Below are positions 25,800 through 37,059 of a stretch of DNA of 64,000 nt, in pieces. A program made the position numbers and the translations under genes. Location: contig CP103032.1 in NCBI GenBank assembly GCA_024752435.1, forward strand, positions 1,302,001-1,366,000, read 5' to 3'. The notes below the pieces were generated by a model. It was given only the letters and a program-made list of their open reading frames with translations. It searched no databases and was not told the origin of the DNA. Source of the DNA: Allantophomopsis cytisporea. Taxonomy: Eukaryota > Ascomycota > Leotiomycetes > Phacidiales > Phacidiaceae. The first letter of the stretch is position 1; each line of letters begins with the position of its first letter.

Positions 25800-27862
25800 A
25801 TGGCACAAATTCCTTTCAGACAAAACTATCGCAAGCCTTCGCGCCAGGCCTCGATGGATCCGCACAACGACCTCCATCCATATACCGAACACTTTATTGG
25901 CATAGATGTCGGTACTGGCAGTGCTAGAGCCTGCATCATAGATGCCTCTGGTGATATCAAGGCCTTGGCAACTGAGAATATTGGCCTTTGGCAGCCAGAG
26001 ACTGGTTACTATGTAAGACCCCATCCTAATGCGATGCTCGTAGCAACAAACGAAATCATCACGTTGGTTTCAGTAATTTCAAATTTTGATACATTAAGCT
26101 ACGGAAACTAAATGTCTGCTTGTAGGAGCAATCTACTACCGATATCTGGCGTTGCATTTGCATGTGTGTTCAACGTGCACTTAGCCAGCACAACATTGAT
26201 CCTGATACCATTCGTGGCATTGGTTTTGATGCTACATGCTCACTCTCTGTCTTTTCCAATGACACTGATGAGCCTGTGCCTGTGACAGGACCACATTTCC
26301 AAAATGATGGAAACGACAGAAATGGTGAGTGATTTGTTCAAATATAGCCGCATTCAGTAGCTAATCCCTCATACTAGTCATTCTCTGGCTTGATCATAGG
26401 CCAGTAGAAGAAACCGAGAAAATCAACGCTACGGATCACAACCTCTTGCGATATGTGGGTGGAAAGATGAGTATCGAGATGGAGATTCCAAAGGTGCTAT
26501 GGCTCAAGAACAACATGCCACCAGAGCTTTTCGATAGGTGCAAGTTTTATGATCTTGCAGATGCCTTGACGCACTTGGCTACTGGTAATGAGACTAGAAG
26601 TTTTTGTAGCACTGTTTGTAAGCAGGGCTACGTACCAGTTGGTGTAGACGGGAGTGTCAAGGGATGGCAAGAAGATTTCTACGAAGCCATTGGTTTGGGA
26701 GATCTCACCAAAGATAACTTCAAGAGAATGGGTGGTGTCAACGGGGTGGTGAGCCTTTTACTTTGATTTGTACTTTTTGGCACTCTATTATACTGACTAC
26801 TGATAGAACGGAAAATACCTGAGTGCAGGCGAGCTCGTCGGTACACTCAGCGAGAAAGCTGGTCACGAGCTTGGCCTTCCGGCAGGTATTGCTGTCGGAA
26901 GTGGTGTTATTGATGCCTATGCTGGCTGGATCGGTACTGTTGGCGCAAAGGTCAACTTGGGCTCAGGCCAATTGGACGGCCACGTGCCAAAGAATGACAT
27001 GTCCCAGGCCTTCAGCCGTTTGGCTGCCGTTGCTGGTACTTCAACATGCCATCTTGCTATGTCTAGAGAGCCGGTGTTTGTTGATGGTGTATGGGGCCCG
27101 TACAGAGATGTCCTTCTACCGAACTTCTGGATGGCTGAAGGTGGTCAGTCCGCCACAGGAGAGCTTCTCAAGCATGTTCTAGAGACACATCCTGCTTACA
27201 ATGAGACAATGTCCATGGCTGAATCATTCAACACCAACATTTACGACTACCTGAACTCACATTTGATGGAGCTACAGGAGAAGACCAACGCTCCCACTAT
27301 TTCTTATCTCGGCCGCCACTTCTTCTTCTATGGTGATCTCTGGGGTAACCGTTCGCCAATCGCTGATCCTAACATGAAGGGCTCTGTCATTGGACTGAGT
27401 AGCGACAAGAGTATGGATGGATTAGCTCTCTACTACTATGCTACAATGGAGTTCATTGCCATGCAGACCCGCCAGATTGTGGAGACAATGAACAAGGCCG
27501 GCCACTCCATTACTAGTATCTTCATGTCTGGTTCTCAGTGCCAAAACAAGATTCTTATGGAGCTCATGGCCACAACTTGCGATATGCCTGTTTTGATCCC
27601 CCGCTATATTCATGCTGCAGTTGTTCACGGAGCTGCTATGCTTGGTGCGAAGGCTGCAAGCGCTGACAAGAACGGCAAGACTGAGGAGCTTTGGAGCATC
27701 ATGGACCGTATGAGCAAGCCAGGTAGATTGACAAGACCAGGCAAGGATGCCAATGAGAAGAAGCTCTTGGATGTTAAGTACAAGGTCTTCCTTGAGCAGT
27801 GTGTTACTCAACAGACTTACAGGAAGGAGGTTGACGATGCTATCGGTGGATGGAAAGTTTAA
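25800..27862 (+). CDS. FGGY-family carbohydrate kinase (D-ribulokinase-like, YDR109C/FGGY type)
   Basis: Predicted 612-aa cytosolic kinase from exons 25800-26012, 26126-26324, 26378-26748 and 26807-27862; all three introns restore conserved protein. The phosphate-1 motif IGIDVGTGSARAC is near residue 37. It is followed by IGFDATCSLSVF and ILWLDHRP, the FGGY N-lobe core, and by the PKVLWLKNN segment. In the C-lobe are GSGVIDAYAGWIGTVG, the cysteine-containing AGTSTCHLAM and the adenosine-site segment FMSGSQCQNKILMELMA. The family phosphorylates ribulose, xylulose or ribitol with ATP; human FGGY and yeast YDR109C are reported D-ribulokinases, which I take as the most likely activity. The start Met is supported by the family motif beginning about 36 residues later. 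Confidence 0.93.
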
Positions 27863-28713
27863 TCATTATTAAAAATTAGAAGCATGTAGTAAATCCTACC
27901 GATCTTAGATCTTGAACAACATAAGACAAATTGGATGTTGTCTCTCTATATTGGACCCACATGGTTTTATCAGGTCTGAAATTAGACATTGTAACAGGTC
28001 ATGTGTCTAGGATCCGAAGATACAAACTCTATCGTCACGTACATATCTATGTGATCTCTGTAACTTTTCATACAATGGAATGACAGTGATCAATGTAGTT
28101 TCCAATATATGAATGGATGCCTATATAGTATACACTCATCTGATTCTCATCCTCATACAATCCAATTCAAAGCGTGTATTGGATCATAAGTATTAGGTTA
28201 ATGTTCAATGAATTTTCCACGAATGCATATCTCTATGTAACCATCTAGAAATAAAACAAAGGTGTAACATTTCAAACATGCTCCTCCAGATCTATCCCGC
28301 GATAGAAAAAAACCGAAGCTCGTAATATTTGGAAACCTAAGACATCGAGCCGTGGAAATTAGTTTCTTCTGTAAGCCTGTCTACTGCTCTTACGACATTG
28401 TTATGCTAGTTTGGATCCCTCATTCCTGATTTTGAAGAAGCAATGATTATCTATTTAATTAATCACGTGTCACTTTACACGAACTTCAATACTAGTATAT
28501 GATTGGCTGAGACGCGCATCAACTTCGCGTCTCATATGGCAACCAGAGCTTAAGATAGACTAACATACGGTCCTGCATTATTCACTCATACACACTCTCT
28601 TTCTAACTTTCACTTTCTGTCACTCAAATTTTCCGAAATCATCAACAACTTCAAACCTGAACTCGATCCGACCAATTCGTTCAAACCTCTCAACTGCATA
28701 AGTCGCCATCAAA
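27863..28713. other. Intergenic region: FGGY 3' side and CHZ1 promoter
   Basis: No gene is recognised. The left part is the FGGY 3' UTR. The right part has a CACGTG E-box at 28464-28469, a CCAAT-type box and an inverted repeat described separately, then a pyrimidine-rich leader up to the CHZ1 start. Confidence 0.55.
28502..28534. promoter_or_regulatory. CHZ1 promoter element: ATTGG box next to a 9-bp inverted repeat with ACGCG cores
   Basis: ATTGG (inverse of CCAAT) at 28502-28506 is followed at 28508 by TGAGACGCG, a 9-nt spacer, and its exact inverse CGCGTCTCA ending at 28534. The arms contain GACGCG and CGCGTC, cores related to MBF/E2F-type cell-cycle boxes. It lies about 180-210 bp upstream of the CHZ1 start, a plausible promoter position. 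Function is inferred. Confidence 0.4.
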
Positions 28714-29163
28714 ATGTCTGCACAAACTGGATCAGCCGCTTCTTCTCAGAAGGAAAACACCAACCCAAACGACCCTGTTGTCGACAAGGGCAAGGGAAAG
28801 GCCACGCAGGATACCAGTATAGATGAGGATGAAAGCTCCAGCGAGGAGGAAGTCGACGAAGTTAGTATCATGTCATCTGAAGTAAAGACTGTTTTCAGCT
28901 AACATGTTCTACAGACTGCCGAAGTTGGTATGTCGCAAATCATTTTTCCAAAGTGGGTAATGCGCTGACTTTCTTTAGCTGACGAGGCCGACGAGGACAA
29001 CATGGAGGAGATTGACACCGACAACATTCTCACCGATGGTAGACGCACTCGTGGTCGCCAAATCGACTTCGCCAAGGCTGCTCAAGAGCTTCCAGAGGAA
29101 GATGAAGATGAGGACGACGATGACGACTTCGAGGCTGGTGACGATGACAAGATGGAGGAATAA
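28714..29163 (+). CDS. chz1: Histone H2A.Z-H2B chaperone Chz1
   Basis: Predicted 114-aa acidic nuclear protein from three exons, 28714-28860, 28915-28927 and 28979-29163. The second exon is only 13 nt; its donor and acceptor follow GT-AG and it is needed to keep the frame (DE-TAEV-ADEADED). The C-terminal half carries the CHZ motif EEIDTDNILTDGRRTRGR followed by IDFAKA, the part that wraps the histone dimer. The flanks are long Asp/Glu runs. The chaperone delivers H2A.Z-H2B to the SWR1 remodeller. The N-terminal third is Ser/Gly/Lys-rich and variable. The protein is slightly shorter than yeast Chz1 (153 aa). The gene lies tandem to BET1. Confidence 0.92.
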
Positions 29164-29752
29164 ATTGCGCACAATATGGACTTGGATCGCAGACTCGTTG
29201 CGACCAGGGTTTTCATCTTGCGAACTTTGCGCCGGTTCTTCCACTCAGCCCATCTCTTCTTCGACTTTCTCATAGGCGATTGGATGTACAATGTCTTCGC
29301 CCATGATCAATATTACAACGTGCTGAAACATCTCTTCATACCAACAAAAGTCGATTGATGACAGCAGCATTTCGCGCTTCATAATGAGGAGGCTATGGAC
29401 ATATGATTTTACGAAGATTGCTGGCAGGATTAACGGTACCACAATCGTATTGCATGCTTTGTATTTAGATTCCCACAATTCATGAACTCCTATTACAGGG
29501 ATGCTACCAAACACAACCATTTTATAAGACTGACAGACCGTGACTTGACGAAGCTCCTGCTTGATCCGTACATATAGATCTTACGATGTGTTTACGCTTT
29601 TGCTCACATTGATGTGCCTTTGCACCGTTTGGAGTGTCTCTTAACGAATAATTCCGCACGCGGAACCTCCGCACTTATCTAGCGAACAACCCTCCCCAAA
29701 CCCCAGAAAAACAAAAGGAATCAATGTTACTCCTTCTTCCCCATATCACAAA
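29164..29752. other. Intergenic spacer CHZ1-BET1
   Basis: Holds the CHZ1 3' UTR and the BET1 promoter. Short open frames here are not conserved-looking. Confidence 0.55.
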
Positions 29753-30799
29753 ATGTCATCTAGGTACGTTGTAGTCATGATCTGTTACAGGTCACCTCCT
29801 TATGTTTGTTTCTTTCACCGAACAACGTCGTCCTATTTCAAGAAGATATAGAAGGAGTTCAATGCATGTCTGTGGTCATTTACCTTATGTGTTTCTAAAG
29901 TTATGGGATGGCTGTATCCGTTGATATAGAAAGGAAAAGAGGCGATCTGTTCCGCCATCCCAAGTGCCGCGGTAGTATCTCGAGGACTGAAAACCGCTCA
30001 TATACTTAACGGTCGTATTTTGTTGATGAAGCAAACATCATCATACGCCCGCCTTTTGTGGCACTACGATGGACATCATTATCTCATTGCGCGAGAGTGC
30101 GAACAGACAGTACACCATAGCCAACTTCTATAAATGCTCGCATTGACGGTCATGAAGCAGTCCGCTAACAAAGACTCACAGCAGGTTTGGGAATTCATCC
30201 CTCCATCAACGAGATCCAAGGAGTGCTCTGTTTGAAGGTTACTCGGGAGGGAATAGTCAGAGCAGAAGTGGAACATCAAGCCCAGCAGGTCGTGGAGGCT
30301 ATGGCTATACACAGGGATATAACAGTAGCGGAAGTGGATTGGGCGTACCTGGCGGTGCTGGATACCGACCCGCTACACCAAATTCGAGGTTTGTGACTCT
30401 TAAGCTGAGGCAGCTGTGACATTATCTGACTAGAGGTGCAGAGGACAATATAGTGACGCCATCTTGAACGAATTAGAAAGCCAGAACGATGGCCAGGTTG
30501 AAGGAATAATGGGGAAGGTTCGGCAGCTCAAAGATGTAGGTGAAGCTCTGGAGGTTTGTACTTTGAACGAAGATTAACAAACGTTGCCAAAGATGACAAT
30601 AGCTATCGGCGACGAAATCCGCGACTCGTCTGCTCTCGCAGATAAGATGAATAATTCCTTTGACAGCACTCGAGTGCGCTTACGAGGCACAATGAACCGC
30701 ATGCTCTTAATGGCCGAGAAGACGGGAATAGGTTGGAAGGTATGGCTGGCCTTCTTTGCTGCCGTCGCTTTTCTGTTTTTCTACGTTTGGGTCTTCTAA
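29753..30799 (+). CDS. bet1: ER-Golgi Qc-SNARE Bet1
   Basis: Predicted 171-aa tail-anchored SNARE from four exons: 29753-29763 (11 nt, MSSR), 30185-30388, 30442-30535 and 30593-30799. Introns are 421, 53 and 57 nt. The third exon's acceptor is the second of two AG options; the first leads to a stop codon, while the second gives RGQYSDAILNELESQND, as in Bet1. The SNARE motif covers about residues 82-145, with KVRQLKDMTIAIGDEIRDSS across the last splice. The C-terminal helix VWLAFFAAVAFLFFYVWVF is the membrane anchor. Residues 5-70 are Gly/Ser/Arg-rich. Bet1 acts with Sed5, Bos1 and Sec22 in COPII vesicle fusion at the Golgi. The very short first exon makes this gene easy to miss. Confidence 0.93.
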
Positions 30800-31031
30800 T
30801 ATGGAACCTTGGCTCTATTCGCATGTTTTTGGACTGGGATAGTAACTAAATGAGCATGATGAGTAATGCTGGCGTTCATACGGGGGCTGCATAATAGGAC
30901 AAGCATTACATAGAGCCTGCAGCTTGTCTGCAGGCAGCACAATAATATATCATGTACAAACACTGCTTGCTAGATGACGTAAAAACCCCCAACCCGGAAC
31001 TCCTTCGCTATGATGCTCAAAAACAACTCGT

Positions 31032-32175
31032 CTAGTCAGTACGTCCTCTTCGTGTACTACGTGGAGGAACCCTCTGCTGTGGGCTGCTTCCAACAGCACT
31101 ACTTCCACTTCCCAGAGCCATGCTGTTCTGTGTTCCATCACTTCTGACCATACTGCTTGTGAAACCTCGTCCCTGTGGCACTTGTCCAAGGTCTACACTC
31201 TCCTCACCATCATCATCTCTCTCAGCCTCTACTCCATCTTCTCCCGTGTCCTCATCATCGTCCTCGTCCTCTGGCTCGCTGCTACTTATTTCCTCCTCTG
31301 TATCGGTGTGCTCGTATTCCCCACTCCCCTCAGGAACATCCTCATCCAAATCACCATCCATATCTATATCCATTCCCATGTCACCATCCTGGCTCATATC
31401 ATCCTCACCGGCATGAACCAAATCTTCTTCCTGTAGTATTTGTGAAGGGTCTTCATCTTCGGTCGTTGACCCGCTCTCACCGACGCCTTGATTTCTCGAG
31501 TTCATACTCAGTAGCATCTGCATGCGATATGCGGCGTCTTGGCTCTGATTGACCGAATGATCACCTTCCCGAGACAAATCCTCGGTCTCATCATCATCAT
31601 CATCATCTTCTTCTTCTTCATCCTCATCTTCTCCTGACTCCTCTGATTCTTCATTTGTCATACCCGTGGTGTCCGCCTCGGGAATGTCATCGTCCAAATC
31701 CCTAGCCGCCTCCATCTCTCCATCTTCTCCTTCTTGCAGCAGTTCATCCTGACCCTCAGCCTCTGCAGCCGCCAGCTCCTGCGCCAATCGTTCTCTCCGC
31801 TCTGCCTCCTGCTGTTCCTTGTATTCGCGTAGTTCCTCAGCCATCTGAAATGCCGTTTTGGGAACACCTGGAGGTCGCATCCAGTTGTTACCATAGTTTT
31901 GAATGTGCGCTTTGCGACGTGCCATATAAATCTCATCGGCGCGTAGGCGGGTCAATGGGCTTCGGTACGAATGATTGGTCAAGCGACGGTTTTGATTGTT
32001 CTGGTTTTGAGCGCCATTCTGTGAGAGGTTGGTATCGTGTGTTGGTGAGGCTGATGGGTTGTGGGTGGAGGTGTACCAAAGGAAATGTGACTGCAAAGAG
32101 GATCAGTTGTGAAGTAGCTGATAGACCTGGAGATTATACATCACGAGGTGCCAGACTTGGTAGTGAGGGTAACAT
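31032..32175 (-). CDS. apc15: Anaphase-promoting complex subunit 15 (Apc15/Mnd2)
   Basis: Predicted 364-aa protein from exons 32175-32140 (36 nt, MLPSLPSLAPRD) and 32090-31032, with a 49-nt intron. The N-terminus, joined by splicing, reads PRDSHFLWYTSTHNP, which matches the APC15 start motif of the form LW[FY]. It is followed by RLRADEIYMARRKAHIQNYG and NWMRPPGVPKTAFQMAEEL, the fungal Apc15 core. The remaining 250 residues are a long acidic, Ser-rich tail, as in Mnd2. Apc15 promotes turnover of the mitotic checkpoint complex on APC/C; yeast Mnd2 restrains the APC/C in meiosis. The gene is convergent with BET1, with 232 bp between stop codons. Confidence 0.86.
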
Positions 32176-33460
32176 GTTGTGTGCTTGGAGGGGATAATAT
32201 CATGCTTTTAGGTAGGTCAGGATTGTAGAAGTGCATGTTCGAGAGAAGTAAACAAGAACGAACAAACAGAGCAAACAAGCTCAAGATGCAATCACATGGA
32301 AATGAAGCTCCACTCCGCTCAAGAAGCTGTACTGACGGTATTGCATTAGTGCAAAGCAAATCTGTTATTGTGGTTACCTTGGGAAGCATCTCATAGTTTG
32401 TTCACAGGTGCTGCTTTTGTCACTGAAAGTAAGTTGAGGCTTCTCAATACAGATGGATATACAAGTACCTGCTGCCGTAAAAGATGTACGCTCATCATGG
32501 ATGCGACTCCACGAGCATTAGCTGATGACATTTGAAGCTCTGTGCAATACAGATTCTGGGTATTTCCATTGGACTTCTTCGTATATATTCCGTGTCTTTG
32601 TACTTGTACTGCTCATGTATCCGCTGAAAGCATCAACCGTGACTCTCACCTACATCTCGTATGTTGTCTATCATTTTGAATAATTTCCTGCTGTCATAAC
32701 CAAAACTCGCGCCGCATGGACCTTGCCGTACGTTTGCATGCACAAGAAGCAGCAAATAACATAATTATCCTTTCCTTCTATATGCAGTTAGTGATTATGC
32801 ATTTCCCATCTCAATTGCAACTTGTCGCAACTCCGACTGATTGTCAGCCTATCGTCAATATCACTTTAGTCACACTTTTCTCTTTTTCTCTCTTAATCCC
32901 CCCCACATTACCATTATCCCCCTCGGCCAAACTCCGCTAGATTCAAAGGAAATCCCACTTCTTAAGAGCGTGTTGATTTAGAGACAGTACAGTTCCCTCG
33001 GGAGAACTCGGAGGTATCGACTCCCCGTCACTACGGTTAGAGCATTATTTGTTGGAGACCTAGCATCGTATCAGACCTGCGGTTAGAAGGTTATAGATGT
33101 AGCAAAATTTTCCCATGCAAAGGTCCGATGCGGCGCTGTACGAAGAAATTGCCCATACATACATGCGAAGTATGTACAGTCTACCCCCGAATCTGTACCT
33201 CTCATGCCGCTCTTGGTGACGATTGTTATTCAAACCTTTTTTATTTATTTATGTCCAACACTGTTTTTCATGGAGCCACTATTACATACATGTGCGCATG
33301 GGGTTTGAAGGATCTCACTTGAGTAAGTTGGTGAATGAGTCAGAAGGGGGGGAGTTTTATTTATTTTATTTCATTTTATTCTTTGGTTGGCCAACCTAAG
33401 GCGCTACAACCTTCGGTATCATGGTGTGCAACAAAAATTGGCTGGTGTATGCATTATCCC

Positions 33461-33484
33461 ATATATATATATATATATATATAC
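33461..33484. repeat. (AT)n dinucleotide run
   Basis: About 12 AT units in intergenic DNA. Confidence 0.9.
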
Positions 33485-33920
33485 ATCTACGTATGAGTCC
33501 TCCACAGAGAACTCCAAAATGCCATCTCTAATATGCACATCAATACTGTTTTGAGAGGGCGCAAAAAGAGACTACCCCATGGGCACAAAACACCACGTAT
33601 GATTAGACCGAATACATATGTAGCATCACTGCCACTTTACATACTTATCGAATCGCAAAGTGGGCACACAGTCAAACAAACGAATAGAGTAATGGCTGTT
33701 ACGAAAACATACCTAGAGGAAAAATCAGCAAATCTCCATAGAAGCGATCCCATTCTCAAGCCATATCATATCAACGTGTTCGAGGCGTCATTTCTGACTG
33801 TCAGCCGGTGGGCATGGCCAAAGCAGAGACTTACGGAGTAATAGATCCATGATCAGTAGTGGGAGGCACGGCCGAAAACGGACTCCCATGGAATGGAGGA
33901 AACATCTTATTTTTGACACG

Positions 33921-33982
33921 CGAGGATGAGGGTGAGGATGAGGATGAAGATGAGGATGCGGATGAGGATAAGGATAAGGGTG
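33921..33982. repeat. GATGAG-type hexanucleotide minisatellite
   Basis: About ten imperfect copies of GAGGAT/GATGAG/GATAAG. The complementary strand reads as a Pro/His repeat, which explains the artefactual open frame there. Confidence 0.85.
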
Positions 33983-34035
33983 ATTGATGGTCGGGGAAGG
34001 GAGAGAGTGGCTGTGAGAGGATAATGATACCAACA

Positions 34036-34062
34036 ATACCTCAACCTCAACCTCAACCTCAA
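34036..34062. repeat. (ACCTCA)n hexanucleotide repeat
   Basis: Four tandem ACCTCA units about 50 bp from the GATGAG minisatellite. Confidence 0.85.
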
Positions 34063-34836
34063 TCACAGTGCTTGCTTGACCAGAAGATGCACAAATATAA
34101 TTCCGAGTGAGAGGATTGGATTATGTACGTGCTCAATCATTACAGATACTCGAACTTTCATTGGACAACAAACAGCGGAGATGGATATACCGGGGGGTTT
34201 GTTCTATGGTACCCTGATCCATTTAAGCCTTTGTGTTATAGGTAGTTCCCCCATCTACATATCTCTCTCTTTTTTTCTTTCTTTTTTTTGCCTCTCTGTC
34301 TTCGGTACCTTCTGATGTATGCCCATAAACATCGTGGGTTGAAGGAATCGCCTTGATTCTCCCCGCTGCTAGTATGGGCGACATCGGCGAATGTTGCACA
34401 TGTGGATATGTGGACATGCACCTCCACCAATGTAGTTCAATTCTTTGACAACAGCTTCTCCTCCTCGCTCTCGCTCCTCATAGGATTTTGAATGTTGGGA
34501 ATATGATTGGCTGTGCTGTCGGTAAATAGTCTAAGTCACCAAAGTCGTGGGCTGGTCATCATTTGGGGGAGAACAGGCATGAGTCGCTGTGCACAGGGAT
34601 TACAAGCCTCCGTGCCCTGGGAGGTGTATGTGGGGTACAGATTTCCTACGTGCGTCTCTTGACTCTTGCACTCATTCTGTACTGTATGTACACAGCTACT
34701 TGTACGCTTCTAGCGACCTGCGTTTGTTCGGATGAGATGATGAATTGTTTTGCGCAAGGTCAAGGGCAAGGAAGGGCAAGGGATTGCCAGCCGCAGTGAA
34801 GTTACCAACAGATGTGAAATGTTTGGTTACAATTTT

Positions 34837-34839
<3 letters not shown>

Positions 34840-34887
<48 letters not shown>
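34840..34887. repeat. 48-T homopolymer followed by a pyrimidine tract
   Basis: Forty-eight consecutive T residues, then a CTTTCTTTTC-type stretch to about 34918. No retroelement body, target-site duplication or pol III promoter is seen next to it, so it is not called a SINE. The exact length may be uncertain because sequencing is poor on such runs. Confidence 0.85.
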
Positions 34888-35429
34888 CTTTCTTTTCTTT
34901 CCCCTCCCTTTCTTTGCCTCAACATTTGGTGTAGTGGTTACTTCGAATAATAATGATGTCGTGCAGGTCGATGATGCAGAAATGCGACCCGCGTGTGACT
35001 TGACGAACCGGAGACCGACCATCTATGATGATCCGATGTAAATGTAAATGTAAATGTAAATGCAAACGAGAATATCAATGGAACAAAAACTTGTTTACCT
35101 ATATTCCCTTATATTTGCTTCCTCTAGTCTTTTCCCTTTTTTCTTTTTCCTTTTCTTTTTTCTTCTTCTTCTTTTCTTCTCATCGTCTCGGCGAGTGCTT
35201 AGGAAAAGAAGCCTTACGATTAGTCGAAACAGCCTCCGAGCCGCCAGTAGTGCACCAGAATCAATATCGATTCTCATCGGTCGGCCCAATCATGTGATGA
35301 GAATGGCCCCATTTGCTGACCATCGGAAGACACCGCAGCGCATCGACACACCCAGCCCAGAACAGCCAGATGTGCTAGACACCCACAACACGAAAACGAG
35401 GACCGAAATGGGAAGACGGAAAAAAGCAA

Positions 35430-35550
35430 TAAAAGAAAATAAGACTAAGAATAAGAATAAAAATGAAAAGAAAAAGAATAAGAATAAGAATAAGAATAAG
35501 AATAAGAAAAAGATTAAGAAAAATAAAAATAAAAACGAAATAAAAACAAT
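35430..35550. repeat. AAGAAT-rich purine/A tract
   Basis: Tandem AAGAAT units embedded in a Lys/Asn-type A/G-rich strand. A pyrimidine-rich stretch lies about 250 bp upstream on the same strand (35115-35200). Confidence 0.85.
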
Positions 35551-36119
35551 AGCAGAGATAGTGGGTATAGTATCGAGTAGAAAGAATAGTACCAATAGTG
35601 ATCTGTGAAATATGGACATACGTACATACACATACATACATACATGAGCAAAACTCGACGGCGCCGTATTAAGTATGATGGAGTAACAAGGCCTGCAAAG
35701 CCGCCTGAGAAGCCACTCAAGGGAGCAGTCAACAGTCTGCTCAGATACCTTATGCTCGCCTTACTTTTCACTTTACCTACCAACCTACATTACTTATCTA
35801 GCAGCATCTAGAGTACATTACTTACTCCCACAACCTAACCTCAATCCTCGTCCATCTCCTAGCGTTGAACTGGACCCCACTCTGCTCCTCCATCCTCCAT
35901 AAGTTCTGAGAGCGCCCACACTCTCAAATTCCTACTTGCCTGCCCATCATACCTCCAACAACTCACGAAAATAATACCACGACATTGCCGATATCCCTTT
36001 TGCTGTGGCCTCAAAAAAGACAATGTAAGTGTGTTACGCATGAGTGTGTTGCTGTCCCCTCCATCCCATTATCCCTACAGCCAGCAAGAACAAGGAGACA
36101 GAGATACAAACATACACAA

Positions 36120-36145
36120 AGAGAGAGAGAGAGAGAGCGAGAGAA
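36120..36145. repeat. (GA)n run
   Basis: Purine dinucleotide run of about 26 bp with one interruption. Confidence 0.85.
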
Positions 36146-37059
36146 GTTCGCAGTACTCGCCATATACCAGGGTCGAGATGGAGCACAGAAAAAAAGTGTC
36201 GAGCCTTACCAATCTGCATCTATCAAGCCGCTTCATATCGTCATAGCTGCAAAACATCCCAGGACTCAATCCATTCAATCTGTCTGACAATTCCTTGTCA
36301 CATATGCGCATCTCTGTAATTGCAAATATCCAATCTACCAAGAGACACAAGCAAATACAAGATCCGAGAGACGAATGGACAAAATTAAGAATTCAAGAGG
36401 CTGTGACAGTGGCTCGCCCAGTATCGGTGTGCTTGCATGTGTCAGAGAGTATGCTCTCCAGCTCTTGGCGCGGGACAGTCGAAAAAGAAAAAGAAAAAGA
36501 ATATCACACTCCAAAGGCGAAGGAGAGGAAGAAGAAGAACATGAAAGAAAAAAAAACCCCCAAAAAAATCACTTTCGAGGCAAGATTCAATGGACGCAAT
36601 AGTCTCAAGAGTGTGATGAATACTGGGTAGCTTGGAAGACTTTGACTTCCGCGGCGGAATGCTCTAGAGTGATTCACTACCTCTTTAAAGCCGATCGATC
36701 ACTCTCCGCACACGCACCTCTATCAACATAACGCTAGTCTTCAATCCGCCTCGACCCATTGGATTTCATTTGATAGTTCATTATTTCTCTACTACTGCTC
36801 CTCTGCTCTCTCTCACTCTCTGCTCCATCTGACTTGACTTACGATCGATCAATCAATCAATCAATCATCTTGTCTTTCCCCAATTTAATTATACGTCAAG
36901 ACACACATTCTTGTCCACATTGCCACCGTTCACCCCGCTGATAATAGTGCCTCTCCAGAATTCCATTCACGTAGCAAGAAAAGCTACACACTTAGAAATT
37001 CATTCGAGGGCGCCGCTCTCCATACACGCCAATCCAGTCCGCCGGCCTTTCTGCCTAAT

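Larger units (their letters stand above)
32176..37059. other. Gene-poor region upstream of GLT1 (about 4.9 kb)
   Basis: No gene family is recognised. The region is packed with simple sequence: an AT run, GATGAG and ACCTCA repeats, the 48-T run, pyrimidine and purine tracts (about 35115-35200 and 35430-35550), a GA run and AATC repeats. Open frames here encode runs of Phe, Lys, Asn or His and are rejected. The last 300-400 bp should be the GLT1 promoter and leader; GATAA occurs near 36941, which could fit nitrogen regulation but is too short to trust. Confidence 0.55.

Noticed and set aside
33788..34066. Pro/His-repeat open frame
   Set aside because: Reverse reading of the GATGAG hexamer minisatellite.
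34840..34887. Poly(T) as the reversed poly(A) tail of a retroelement
   Set aside because: No element body, no reverse-transcriptase remains and no target-site duplication were seen on either side.
34696..35641. Several open frames with runs of Phe, Lys or Asn around the T48 and AAGAAT tracts
   Set aside because: They are translations of homopolymer and purine tracts in several frames and on both strands.
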